Assembly: GCA_017456105.1 (NCBI GenBank)
Contig: JAFTKA010000020.1
Location: forward strand, 1 to 13,633
Direction: 5' to 3'
Length of the DNA stretch: 13,633 nt
Source of the DNA: Oscillospiraceae bacterium
GTDB lineage: Bacteria > Bacillota_A > Clostridia > Oscillospirales > Oscillospiraceae
In this document: one piece after another, positions 5,370 to 12,278 of the stretch
Layout of the letters: each line of letters begins with the position of its first letter
How positions within the stretch are numbered: position 1 is the first letter of the stretch
Notes under the pieces: model-generated
Told to the model about the DNA's origin: nothing
Seen by the model: only the letters and a program-made list of their open reading frames with translations
The model's database searches: none
Translations under genes and position numbers: made by a program

Positions 5370-5781
5370 AGCGTTAAATTACCTGGCACTGGCACGAAAA
5401 GCTGGACGCATCGAGCTGGGTGAAGAGCCCGCAGGTGCCGCCGCCCGTGCCCAGCACGCCCGGTTGATCGTGGTGGCCTCAGATGCCGGCGATCACACCT
5501 GGCGTAGAGCAAAAAGCTTCGTTGCCGGTACGGACCAGCAATGTTTGAAAGTTCCTTACACCAAAGATGAAATGGGTGCGGTAACCGGCCGCAGTGCCTT
5601 GGCACTGGCCGCATTTACCGATCCTGCCATGGCTTTGGCCTTTGTACAGGCGTTGAATCAGCCGGAGGAGCACAAGGAGCTTTTGGAGAGCCTTACAAAA
5701 CGGACCCAGCGGATCCGTCAGCGGCAGAAGGAGGCCAAGGCTCACGAAAAGAACAAACAGCTTGGCCGCAAGAAGCATTGA
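5362..5781 (+). CDS. ylxQ: YlxQ, L7Ae/L30e/S12e/Gadd45-family ribosomal-associated protein
   Basis: Belongs to the L7Ae family of kink-turn RNA-binding proteins, commonly encoded between ylxR and infB in Firmicutes. The start [22 protein letters not shown] is typical, followed by the central [10 protein letters not shown] core and the [13 protein letters not shown] segment. The 139 residues exceed the usual 100 or so because of a tail from about residue 105 rich in Lys, Arg, Gln and Glu. The start at 5362 is chosen because GGAGAG (5351-5356) precedes it and family similarity begins there; an in-frame ATG at 5296 would add residues encoded inside ylxR and is rejected. Sixteen nt separate it from infB. 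Confidence 0.9.
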   Translation: MDKALNYLALARKAGRIELGEEPAGAAARAQHARLIVVASDAGDHTWRRAKSFVAGTDQQCLKVPYTKDEMGAVTGRSALALAAFTDPAMALAFVQALNQPEEHKELLESLTKRTQRIRQRQKEAKAHEKNKQLGRKKH

Positions 5782-5797
5782 TTTTGGAGGTGCGAAT

Positions 5798-8107
5798 ATG
5801 AGTATTGTGAAATATCGTTTGAAAGAAGTCGCCACCGACTTTGGCCTTAGCTCCAAAGAGGTCTCTGAGGTGGTTGGCAAGTTTTTTGAAAAGCCCAAGT
5901 CCACAACACAGGTTCTCAGCGAAGAAGAACTGAATGTGGTATTTGACTATCTGACCCAGACTCACCAGATCGACTCTCTGGCACAGGTCTTTGCGGTGCA
6001 GCCTGCACCCAAGCCCCAGCCTCCCAAGGAAGAGCCGAAAGAAGAGCCCAAGGCAGAAGTGAAGGCCGAAACTCCCAAGGAGGAGAAAAAGCCCGAGCCT
6101 CAGAAGCCCGCTGAGCCGGAAAGAAGAAGAGAGCGTCGGGTGGTGGATACCTCTGCAGTCCAGGTGAATGCCAACCGTTTTGCCGACGTGGATAACCTGG
6201 TTTCCGAGCGTGTGCAGAACTACCAGGGCGGTAAGCAGAAGTTCGGCAAAAAGGGTCAGCAGCAGAACAAGAAGGACAACAAGTTCAAGGGCAACAAGGC
6301 CCGTAACGAGGAGCAGGAGAAACTCCGCCGCCTGCAGATGGAGGTTGCCCGGAAAGCCCCTGTTACCGTTAAGATCCCCGACGAAATTACCGTTGGCGAG
6401 CTGGCTTCCCGTATGAAGAAGACCGCCGGCGAGGTCATTAAGCTTCTGATGAAGAACGGCGTTATGGCCGGCATCAATCAGACCATCGATTTTGACACCG
6501 CTGAGTATGTGGCCGTGGAGCTGGGCTGCAAGGTGGAAAAGGAGATCACCGTTACCATCGAGGAACGGATCATCGACGATCATGAGGATACTGCCGAAGA
6601 ACTCCAGGGCCGTGCTCCCGTTGTGGTAGTCATGGGCCACGTTGACCACGGCAAGACCTCCACTTTGGACGCGATCCGCAACACCAGCGTTACCGCAGGG
6701 GAGGCCGGCGGCATTACCCAGCACATCGGTGCTTACACCGTCGAGTGCAACGGCCAGCCCATCACCTTCCTGGATACCCCCGGCCACGCTGCCTTTACTT
6801 CCATGCGTGCCCGTGGTGCTATGTGTACGGATATCGCCATTCTGGTGGTTGCCGCCGATGACGGCATCATGCCCCAGACCATTGAGTCCATTAACCATGC
6901 TAAGGCTGCCGGTGTTCCCATCATCGTGGCTATCAACAAGATGGATAAGCCCGAGGCTAACCCCGACAAGATCAAGCAGCAGCTGACCGAGCACGAGCTG
7001 ATCCCCGAGGAGTGGGGCGGCGAGACCATTATCTGTCCCATTTCTGCCAAGACAGGTATGGGTCTTGACAACCTTCTGGAAATGGTCCTGCTGACTGCCG
7101 AGGTGCAGGAGCTGAAGGCCAATCCCGACCGCCGTGCCAAGGGTACGGTCATCGAGGCCCGGCTGGATAAGACCCGTGGCCCCATCGCCACCCTTTTGGT
7201 ACAGAATGGTACGCTGAATCAGGGAGATATTATTATTGCCGGCACTGCCGTGGGCCGTGTCCGTGTAATGACCAACGACAAGGGTCGCACCGTCAAGTCC
7301 GCCGGTCCTTCCATTCCTGTGGAGATCACCGGTCTTGCGGAAGTTCCCTCTCCCGGCGACGAGTTTAACGCCGTTACCGACGAGCGTATGGCCCGTGAGC
7401 TGGTGGAACAGAGAAAACAGGCTCAGAAGGACGCCGCTGCCAACGCCATGCAGAAGGTTACCTTGGACAATCTGTTTGCCAAGATGCAGGAAGGCCAGAT
7501 GAAGGAGCTTTCCCTGATCGTCAAGGCAGACGTACAGGGCTCTGCGGAAGCTGTGAAGGCTTCTCTGGAGAAGATCTCCAACGAGGAGGTCCGTGTCAGA
7601 GTCATTCATACCGGTGTCGGTGCGGTCAACGAAAGCGACCTGTTGCTTGCCTCCACCTCCGGTGCCATCGTGGTTGGCTTCAACGTACGGCTGGACGCCG
7701 GTGCTCAGGCCAGTGCTCAGCGGTCTGCGGTGGATATTCGTTTCTACCGTGTTATTTACGATGCCATCGACGAGATCGAAGCCGCTATGAAGGGTATGCT
7801 TGCTCCTAAGTTTGAGGAAGTTGTCATCGGCCACGCAGAAGTGCGTATGACCTACAAGGTCTCCGCCATCGGCACCATCGCCGGCTGTATGGTCAAGGAC
7901 GGCAAGGTTACCAAGGACGCACAGGTCCGTGTATTGCGTGATAACATCGTGATCCACGAGGGCGAGGTCGGTTCTCTGCAGCGGTTCAAAGATGCCGCCA
8001 AGGAGGTTACCGCCGGCTACGAGTGCGGTATGAGCATTCTGAAGTTCAACGACATTAAGGAAGGCGACGTATTCGAATGCTTCGCCATGCAGGAAATTAA
8101 GCAGTAA
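5798..8107 (+). CDS. infB: Translation initiation factor IF-2
   Basis: GTPase that brings fMet-tRNA to the 30S subunit and promotes subunit joining. 769 residues. The N-terminal IF2_N-type domain (about 1-65) is followed by a Pro/Lys/Glu-rich linker (about 68-185), a second IF2_N-like helical domain ([16 protein letters not shown], about 190-235) and the G domain: G1 GHVDHGKT (280-287), G2 [11 protein letters not shown]3 DTPGH (326-330), G4 NKMD (380-383), G5 SAK (416-418). Domains II, III and the initiator-tRNA-binding C-terminal beta barrel complete it. The start at 5798 follows GGAGGTG (5786-5792); an in-frame ATG at 5762 lies inside ylxQ and is rejected. It ends in TAA with a second in-frame TAA directly after. 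Confidence 0.98.
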   Translation: MSIVKYRLKEVATDFGLSSKEVSEVVGKFFEKPKSTTQVLSEEELNVVFDYLTQTHQIDSLAQVFAVQPAPKPQPPKEEPKEEPKAEVKAETPKEEKKPEPQKPAEPERRRERRVVDTSAVQVNANRFADVDNLVSERVQNYQGGKQKFGKKGQQQNKKDNKFKGNKARNEEQEKLRRLQMEVARKAPVTVKIPDEITVGELASRMKKTAGEVIKLLMKNGVMAGINQTIDFDTAEYVAVELGCKVEKEITVTIEERIIDDHEDTAEELQGRAPVVVVMGHVDHGKTSTLDAIRNTSVTAGEAGGITQHIGAYTVECNGQPITFLDTPGHAAFTSMRARGAMCTDIAILVVAADDGIMPQTIESINHAKAAGVPIIVAINKMDKPEANPDKIKQQLTEHELIPEEWGGETIICPISAKTGMGLDNLLEMVLLTAEVQELKANPDRRAKGTVIEARLDKTRGPIATLLVQNGTLNQGDIIIAGTAVGRVRVMTNDKGRTVKSAGPSIPVEITGLAEVPSPGDEFNAVTDERMARELVEQRKQAQKDAAANAMQKVTLDNLFAKMQEGQMKELSLIVKADVQGSAEAVKASLEKISNEEVRVRVIHTGVGAVNESDLLLASTSGAIVVGFNVRLDAGAQASAQRSAVDIRFYRVIYDAIDEIEAAMKGMLAPKFEEVVIGHAEVRMTYKVSAIGTIAGCMVKDGKVTKDAQVRVLRDNIVIHEGEVGSLQRFKDAAKEVTAGYECGMSILKFNDIKEGDVFECFAMQEIKQ

Positions 8108-8111
8108 TAAC

Positions 8112-8143
8112 CAATGCCGCACCGCATTTGCGGCGCGGCATTG
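8112..8143 (+). terminator. Strong hairpin after infB, without a T-run
   Basis: CAATGCCGC (8112-8120) pairs perfectly with GCGGCATTG (8135-8143). Inside, CCGC (8122-8125) pairs with GCGG (8130-8133) around ATTT. The stability is terminator-like, but the next bases are CTAATGC rather than T-rich, so it is more likely a 3'-end stabilising or processing structure, or a partial terminator that lets transcription continue into rbfA. Confidence 0.5.
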
Positions 8144-8144
8144 C

Positions 8145-8215
8145 TAATGCATAATTCATAATGCAAAATGCAGAATTCTTTGCCTTTCATTATGCATTAT
8201 GCATTATGCATTTGA
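8145..8215. repeat. Heptad-arm palindromic element E2
   Basis: The left arm is tandem 7-mers: TAATGCA (8145), TAATTCA (8152), TAATGCA (8159), AAATGCA (8166), GAATTCT (8173). The right arm is CATTATG at 8188, 8195 and 8202, then CATTTGA (8209), which is the complementary TGCATTA unit in another phase. Only about ten bases separate the arms, giving an almost pure stem. It fills the gap between the infB 3' hairpin and the rbfA ribosome binding site. Confidence 0.85.
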
Positions 8216-8247
8216 AAATCTAACAATTATCATAGGAGGCTTATATT

Positions 8248-8616
8248 ATGGCATCCAACCGAATCGGAAGAATCAACGAGGAGATCCAGAAGGAGCTGGC
8301 AAGTCTTCTTCGCAATTTAAAAGATCCCCGTGTGCAGGACACCATGATCTCCATCACCCATGTGGAGACCACCCCGGATCTGCGTTACGCCAAGGTATAT
8401 GTAAGCTTTTTGGAAGAGGACAAGGCCAAGGACGCATTGAAGGGTCTGAAATCCGCCGGTGGCTATCTCCGCCGGGAGCTGGGTCGTGCCCTGCAGCTAC
8501 GGTACACCCCGGAGCTTACCTGGGCCCTGGACGACTCCATCACCTACGGTGCGAAGATGTTGGAACTCATCAATTCTTTGGGGGTTGAGCAAGATGAAGG
8601 AACTGACGAGAATTGA
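8248..8616 (+). CDS. rbfA: Ribosome-binding factor A
   Basis: Single-KH-type protein that binds the immature 30S subunit and helps 16S rRNA 5' maturation. The 122-residue length is normal. Recognisable family stretches are RIGRINEEIQKELASLL at the N-terminus, LKDPRVQD (about 25-32), the TPDLRYAKVYVSFL strand (about 44-57), and LRRELGRALQLRYTPEL (about 74-90). ATAGGAGG (8232-8239) supports the ATG. Its 3' end overlaps the start of nrnA by 23 nt. Confidence 0.96.
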   Translation: MASNRIGRINEEIQKELASLLRNLKDPRVQDTMISITHVETTPDLRYAKVYVSFLEEDKAKDALKGLKSAGGYLRRELGRALQLRYTPELTWALDDSITYGAKMLELINSLGVEQDEGTDEN

Positions 8617-9553
8617 GTGTGCCGATTGGCTTTTGGAACGGGATCATTTTACGATCCTGACCCACAGAAAGCCCGACGGCGATACCATCGGCTCTGCCGC
8701 CGCCCTTTGCCGGGGTCTGCGTCAAAAAGGCAAAACCGCCCACGTGCTGGAAAACGAGGAGGTTACCCCCCTTTATGCACCCCTTTTGGAGGGTCTTGTA
8801 AAGCCCCAGCCGGAGGAGGGCGATGTGCTGATCGCTGTGGACGTGGCAGCGGACACCATGCTCCCCAAGTCCTTTGGAGATATGAAGAACAGCATTGATC
8901 TGCGGATCGATCATCACGGCTCCGGCCGGGAATACACTCCCAACGAGCACGTGGATTCGGAATCTGCCGCCTGTGCGGAGATCATTTGGGAGCTTTTGCT
9001 TGACATGGATATTGAGCCGGACAAGCAGATGGCAGAAGCGGTGTATGTGGGCGTTTCCACCGACACCGGCTGCTTCCGTTACGCCAACACCAACGCCCAT
9101 ACCTTTGATGTATCTGCCGACTGTGCCGCAGCCGGTGCGGATATTTTTGAGTGGAACCGCAAGCTCTTTGACACCAATTCCTTAGCCAAACTGCGTCTGC
9201 AGGCCTGGGTCGTGGAGCATTTTAAGCTCCTTTCGGGCGGCAAGATCGCCATTTGTGCTCTGCCCCAGGCGGTGGAAGAGGAGATCGGCGTGGACGAGGA
9301 CGATATGAACAATATCTCCGGGTTTCTTAGAAGCATTGAGGGCGTATGCGTTGCGGCTCTGTTGCGGGAAGTGGGGCAGGAGAACACCAAGGTCTCCGTC
9401 CGTTCCGTTCCCGGCTACAATGCGGCCTACATCTGTGAGCAGTTCGGTGGCGGCGGTCATGCCGGTGCGGCCGGTTGCTCCATTCACAAAAACCTCACAG
9501 AGGCTGCCAAAGAGATGGAAGATGTGCTTCTGAAATGGGGCGAAGACCTATGA
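8594..9553 (+). CDS. nrnA: DHH/DHHA1 phosphoesterase, NrnA-like nanoRNase/pAp phosphatase
   Basis: 319-residue DHH-family metal-dependent phosphoesterase; relatives degrade 2-5 nt RNAs and dephosphorylate 3'-phosphoadenosine 5'-phosphate. Metal-binding motifs are complete: H24 and DGD at 28-30, D83 in AVDVA, DHH at 106-108, D157 in STDTG. The DHHA1 substrate-binding domain has the glycine-rich GGGGHAGAAG at 285-294. The start at 8594 is chosen because the family sequence begins there; GGGGG at 8580-8584 is a modest ribosome binding site, and the 23-nt overlap with rbfA suggests coupling. It ends in an ATGA overlap with truB. The rbfA-nrnA-truB order is common in Clostridia. Cyclic-dinucleotide phosphodiesterase activity is a less likely alternative, since GdpP-type sensor domains are absent. 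Confidence 0.88.
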   Translation: MKELTRIECADWLLERDHFTILTHRKPDGDTIGSAAALCRGLRQKGKTAHVLENEEVTPLYAPLLEGLVKPQPEEGDVLIAVDVAADTMLPKSFGDMKNSIDLRIDHHGSGREYTPNEHVDSESAACAEIIWELLLDMDIEPDKQMAEAVYVGVSTDTGCFRYANTNAHTFDVSADCAAAGADIFEWNRKLFDTNSLAKLRLQAWVVEHFKLLSGGKIAICALPQAVEEEIGVDEDDMNNISGFLRSIEGVCVAALLREVGQENTKVSVRSVPGYNAAYICEQFGGGGHAGAAGCSIHKNLTEAAKEMEDVLLKWGEDL

Positions 9554-10416
9554 ACGGCATCGTCATTGTAGATAAACCCCAGGACTGGACCAGTCAGGAC
9601 GTAACCGCAAGACTGCGTCGGGTGTTTAACACCCGCAGGATCGGACACGGCGGCACGCTGGACCCTATGGCCACGGGAGTTTTGCCTGTATTTGTGGGCA
9701 GAGCCACCCGGGCGGTGGAGTTTTTCGAGCATGCAGACAAGGTCTATGAGGCAACCCTGCAATTGGGTGTGATCACCGACACCGAGGACATCACCGGCTC
9801 GGTGCTGGAAGAAAGGCCCGTTTGCATTTCTGAATCAGATCTTTTGACGGTTTTGGGGCAGTTTCGGGGTGAAATTCAGCAAGTTCCCCCCATGTATTCT
9901 GCCATCAAGGTAAACGGCCAAAAGCTTTACGATCTTGCCCGGCAGGGCAAAGAGGTGGAGCGGAAAAGCCGCACCATTACCATTCACGAATTGGAATTGT
10001 TGGAATTTGCCGGAGTTGCCGCAAAGCTCCGTGTCCACTGCTCCAAGGGTACGTATATTCGCACCCTGTGTAAAGACATAGGAGAAGCCTTGGGCTGCGG
10101 CGGCTGTATGGCTGCTCTGCGGAGAACGGCAGCGGGTAATTATCCCATCGAGAAAGCGGTGAAGCTGGAAACCCTCCTGGAAACGGAAAATCCGGAGCAG
10201 TATCTGCTTCCCGTGGATTCCATTTTCAGCGGATATCCGGAGGTAGTCTTAACAGAAAAGCAGGCTCTCCGCTGCCGCAACGGCAACTCCTTTTCCATTG
10301 GTCTTAACGATGGTACATACCGGGCCTACGACAAAACCGGCGAATTTTTAATGCTGGCTAAGGTCGAAGGCGGTATTATGTCAACCATTAAGAGCTTTTT
10401 TGAGCCTTCTCCTTGA
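9550..10416 (+). CDS. truB: tRNA pseudouridine(55) synthase TruB
   Basis: Converts U55 of the tRNA T-loop to pseudouridine. 288 residues. The N-terminal VDKPQDWTSQDV and the catalytic block GHGGTLDPMATGVL with Asp38 are intact; QVPPMYSAIKVNGQKLYDLAR (about 115-135) and SKGTYIRTL (about 167-175) are further family signatures, followed by a short TruB C-terminal domain. The start overlaps the nrnA stop as ATGA. Odd: relatives typically end in a Lys-Ser-Phe-Phe-like sequence, and here KSFF (281-284) is followed by EPSP and a TGA that all lie within repeat R2, so the repeat appears to have replaced the native stop and added four residues. Confidence 0.96.
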   Translation: MNGIVIVDKPQDWTSQDVTARLRRVFNTRRIGHGGTLDPMATGVLPVFVGRATRAVEFFEHADKVYEATLQLGVITDTEDITGSVLEERPVCISESDLLTVLGQFRGEIQQVPPMYSAIKVNGQKLYDLARQGKEVERKSRTITIHELELLEFAGVAAKLRVHCSKGTYIRTLCKDIGEALGCGGCMAALRRTAAGNYPIEKAVKLETLLETENPEQYLLPVDSIFSGYPEVVLTEKQALRCRNGNSFSIGLNDGTYRAYDKTGEFLMLAKVEGGIMSTIKSFFEPSP

Positions 10417-10532
10417 GGAGAAGGTGGCCCGGCAACGCCGGGACGTATGAGGTGGCAATCCTTACGCCATCGCAAGCGATGGCTACACCTCATCAGTGAG
10501 CTGTGCTGACAGCTTCCCCTCAAGGGGAAGCC
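10404..10532 (-). repeat. MITE-like multi-hairpin repeat, copy R2 (inverted relative to R1)
   Basis: 129-bp copy of the element at 1649-1762, in the opposite orientation. Stems along the + strand: CCTTCTCC/GGAGAAGG with a TTGA loop (10405-10424), CCCGGC/GCCGGG (10428-10442), ATGAGGTG/CACCTCAT (10447-10493) enclosing an extra GCCATCG/CGATGGC hairpin (10466-10483), AGCTGT/ACAGCT (10499-10514), and GCTTCCCC/GGGGAAGC with a TCAA loop (10512-10531). The order of stems is the mirror image of R1. It overlaps the truB 3' end and leaves only 28 nt before ribF. The extra central hairpin shows that the core varies between copies. Confidence 0.85.
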
Positions 10533-10560
10533 GTATCTCTATCAGGGAAGGGACAAGGGT

Positions 10561-11439
10561 ATGGAAAACAAAAAGATCATATACGCCCTTGGGTTTTTCG
10601 ACGGGGTGCATTTGGGGCATCAGGCGTTGCTTTCCGCCTGCCGCAAGCTGGCGGAACAAACCGGCTGTAAGGCCGGCGTGGTAACCTTTACCTCCCACCC
10701 GGACACCCTGGTGCTGGGCAAGACCCCGAAGCTAATCAACAGGGCAGAGGACAGGGCTCGTTTACTAAAGCATTTCGGTATGGACTGCGTCGTAGAGCTG
10801 CCCTTTGACAAGGCTCTTATGAATATGCCCTGGCAGGATTTTCTGACCCTTTTGCAGGAAAAGTACCAGGCCGCCGGCTTTGTCTGCGGCCACGATTTCC
10901 GGTTCGGTTTTCGGGGTGAGGGAACGGCAGAAATGCTGGCGAAAGCCTGCGAAAACTGCGTTGTTGTGCCTGCCAAAACCTTAGATGGCACGCTGGTTTC
11001 TTCTTCCCATATCCGTAATCTTTTGGAAGCTGGTCAGCTGGAAGAGGCCTGCCGGTTTTTGGGACACCCCCATGTTTTATCCGGAGAGGTCGCCCACGGC
11101 CGGGAGATCGGCCGCACCATGGGGATCCCCACCGCCAATTTGGCATTGCCGGAGGAGATCGTTTCCCTGAAGCACGGAGTTTACGCCTGTATGGCCTATA
11201 CAGACGGGAAGTCTTATCCGGCAGTGGTCAATGTGGGTAACCGTCCCACGGTAGCGGGCAAGACCGTCAGGGCCGAGGCCTGGCTGTTGGATTTCGACGG
11301 GGATCTCTACGGAAAAGCGCTGACCCTTGCGTTCCATGCATTCCTTCGCCCGGAACAGAAATTCCCTTCTTTGGAAGATTTACAGGCCGAAATCCGGAAA
11401 AACGGGGCTCAAGTTCGCAATTTCTTCGGAAAAAAGTGA
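10561..11439 (+). CDS. ribF: Bifunctional riboflavin kinase/FAD synthetase
   Basis: Phosphorylates riboflavin to FMN and adenylylates FMN to FAD. 292 residues. The N-terminal nucleotidyltransferase domain has GFFDGVHLGH (11-20), CGHDFRFGFRGEG (109-121) and the SSHIR signature (148-152). The C-terminal flavokinase domain has GIPTAN (188-193), HGVYA (205-209), NVGNRPT (224-230) and AEAWLLDFDGDLYG (238-251, with the likely catalytic Glu239). The domain begins almost at residue 6, so the 10-20 residue lead common in homologues is missing, which gives the slightly short length. The ribosome binding site is modest (GGGAAGGG near 10544-10551). The gene follows R2 directly, so the repeat may have altered its 5' region. 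No FMN riboswitch is visible upstream. Confidence 0.95.
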   Translation: MENKKIIYALGFFDGVHLGHQALLSACRKLAEQTGCKAGVVTFTSHPDTLVLGKTPKLINRAEDRARLLKHFGMDCVVELPFDKALMNMPWQDFLTLLQEKYQAAGFVCGHDFRFGFRGEGTAEMLAKACENCVVVPAKTLDGTLVSSSHIRNLLEAGQLEEACRFLGHPHVLSGEVAHGREIGRTMGIPTANLALPEEIVSLKHGVYACMAYTDGKSYPAVVNVGNRPTVAGKTVRAEAWLLDFDGDLYGKALTLAFHAFLRPEQKFPSLEDLQAEIRKNGAQVRNFFGKK

Positions 11440-11448
11440 AAATTTTCC

Positions 11449-11477
11449 TTTACATTTGGGAAAACTTGTGTTAAGAT
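11449..11477 (+). promoter_or_regulatory. Sigma-A promoter of rpsO
   Basis: TTTACA (11449-11454), a 17-bp spacer and TAAGAT (11472-11477) preceded by TG at 11469-11470 (extended -10). It begins ten bases after the ribF stop and implies that rpsO has its own transcript with a leader of about 100 nt. Confidence 0.75.
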
Positions 11478-11478
11478 A

Positions 11479-11578
11479 GTCGGGCTGGCTATGGCCAGAC
11501 GATAAAACTATACCCACGGCTCAGTTTTGGGACGACACCGACCCCTTACTTGGCTTTGGGCAAATTCAAAAAAGGTGG
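11479..11578 (+). promoter_or_regulatory. Probable S15-responsive leader of rpsO
   Basis: Three helices form a plausible three-way junction: GTCGG/CCGAC (11479-11483 with 11538-11542), CTGGC/GCCAG with a TATG loop (11485-11498), and AAAACT/AGTTTT (11504-11509 with 11523-11528). S15 binds a three-way junction in 16S rRNA, and several bacterial rpsO leaders imitate such sites for feedback control. Downstream, CCTT (11544-11547) could pair with AAGG of the ribosome binding site AAGGTGG (11572-11578). The helices are seen in the sequence; regulation by S15 is inference. Confidence 0.5.
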
Positions 11579-11586
11579 TAAAAACT

Positions 11587-11853
11587 ATGATTCTCAAGGA
11601 AAAGAAGACTCAGGTCATTCTGGACAACGCTACCCACGAGGGCGATACTGGCTCTCCCGAGGTACAGGTTGCCATTCTGACCGCCCGCATCAACGAGCTG
11701 ACCGATCACCTGCGTGTGCACAAGCACGACAACCACTCCCGTCGTGGCCTGCTGATGATGGTTGGTAAGCGTCGTAACATGCTGGACTATCTGGCAAAGA
11801 AGGACATCAACCGTTACCGTGCTTTGATCGCCAAGCTGGGTATCCGTAAGTAA
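11587..11853 (+). CDS. rpsO: 30S ribosomal protein S15
   Basis: 88-residue primary binding protein of the 16S rRNA central domain. The sequence matches the family along its length: [20 protein letters not shown] (16-35), [22 protein letters not shown] (about 42-63), and [21 protein letters not shown] at the end. The start at 11587 is supported by AAGGTGG (11572-11578) and by the family length; an upstream in-frame start at 11527 would run through the structured leader and is rejected. It is followed by a strong terminator and then by pnp, the usual rpsO-pnp pairing. Confidence 0.98.
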   Translation: MILKEKKTQVILDNATHEGDTGSPEVQVAILTARINELTDHLRVHKHDNHSRRGLLMMVGKRRNMLDYLAKKDINRYRALIAKLGIRK

Positions 11854-11859
11854 GAAACC

Positions 11860-11887
11860 AAAAGGGCGACAGAAATGTCGCCCTTTT
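11860..11887 (+). terminator. Intrinsic terminator of rpsO
   Basis: A perfect 12-bp stem, AAAAGGGCGACA (11860-11871) with TGTCGCCCTTTT (11876-11887), closed by a GAAA tetraloop. The T-run is the end of the stem, four Ts before G. It starts six bases after the rpsO stop. Confidence 0.9.
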
Positions 11888-11888
11888 G

Positions 11889-11977
11889 TAATGCATAATG
11901 TAAAATGCATAATGCAGAATGAAGGTGTCAGCTTCGCTGACTTAAATTATGCATTATGAATTATGCATTCTGCATTC
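11889..11977. repeat. Heptad-arm palindromic element E3
   Basis: The left arm is tandem 7-mers: TAATGCA (11889), TAATGTA (11896), AAATGCA (11903), TAATGCA (11910), GAATGAA (11917). The right arm is TAAATTA (11943), TGCATTA (11950), TGAATTA (11957), TGCATTC (11964), TGCATTC (11971). The core hairpin is GTCAG/CTGAC around CTTCG (11927-11941). The unit is the same as in E2. It starts two bases after the rpsO terminator stem. Confidence 0.85.
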
Positions 11978-12278
11978 CGTAATTGTCGGGAGACACTTTA
12001 GCAGTTGAAAGAGTTGCCGAGCTTCGACAATTGTTTCAAGTGCTAAACCTCCCGATCACGCAACATCTCTTACAAATATCTATCGTAAGAGCGACAGGGA
12101 GCATCGAAAAACTTATTTTCTGGCTGACAACAAGAAATGTTGGCACAAATGAAGCAGTGAAAATGCAGCAATACTTTGTGTATTGCAAGGCTTTCACTGT
12201 GAACAGTTGGGTCAGCAGCGCCGTTGGCAGACGAAAATTAGTTTTGAGAGGCGACCGAAATACTAAGGAGGTAATAGA
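11978..12278 (+). other. Structured 300-nt region upstream of pnp (unrecognised leader or ncRNA)
   Basis: No recognised protein-coding gene. Nested complementarity is strong. Hairpin 1: TCGGGAG/CTCCCGA (11986-11992 with 12049-12055), TTTAGCA/TGCTAAA (11997-12003 with 12041-12047), TTGAAA/TTTCAA (12005-12010 with 12034-12039), and CGA/TCG near the tip. Hairpin 2: CTCTTAC/GTAAGAG (12067-12091). Hairpin 3: GCTGAC/GTCAGC (12123-12128 with 12211-12216), enclosing AACA/TGTT (12129-12141) and CAGTGAAA/TTTCACTG (12155-12162 with 12192-12199), itself capped by GCAATAC/GTATTGC (12168-12186). The AAGGAGG of pnp is at 12265-12271. I see no good promoter in the stretch. Base composition is more AT-rich than the genes. 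It matches no riboswitch family I can recall. Confidence 0.55.

Noticed and set aside
5762..5797. Upstream in-frame ATG for infB
   Set aside because: It lies within ylxQ coding sequence without its own ribosome binding site, while GGAGGTG directly precedes the ATG at 5798, where IF-2 similarity begins.
5693..8122. 809-codon open frame on the minus strand opposite infB
   Set aside because: It is a mirror of the GC-biased third codon positions of infB. The + strand frame has complete IF-2 motifs and a good ribosome binding site; the minus frame has neither.
10533..10560. FMN riboswitch upstream of ribF
   Set aside because: The space before ribF is repeat R2 plus 28 nt. None of the conserved FMN aptamer segments is present.
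11978..12278. T-box, 6S RNA, tmRNA, RNase P RNA or SRP RNA in the pnp leader
   Set aside because: I looked for the signature segments (T-box TGGNACC, the tmRNA GGGGCC 5' end, the SRP GGAA-capped hairpin, the 6S single long bubble hairpin) and found none.
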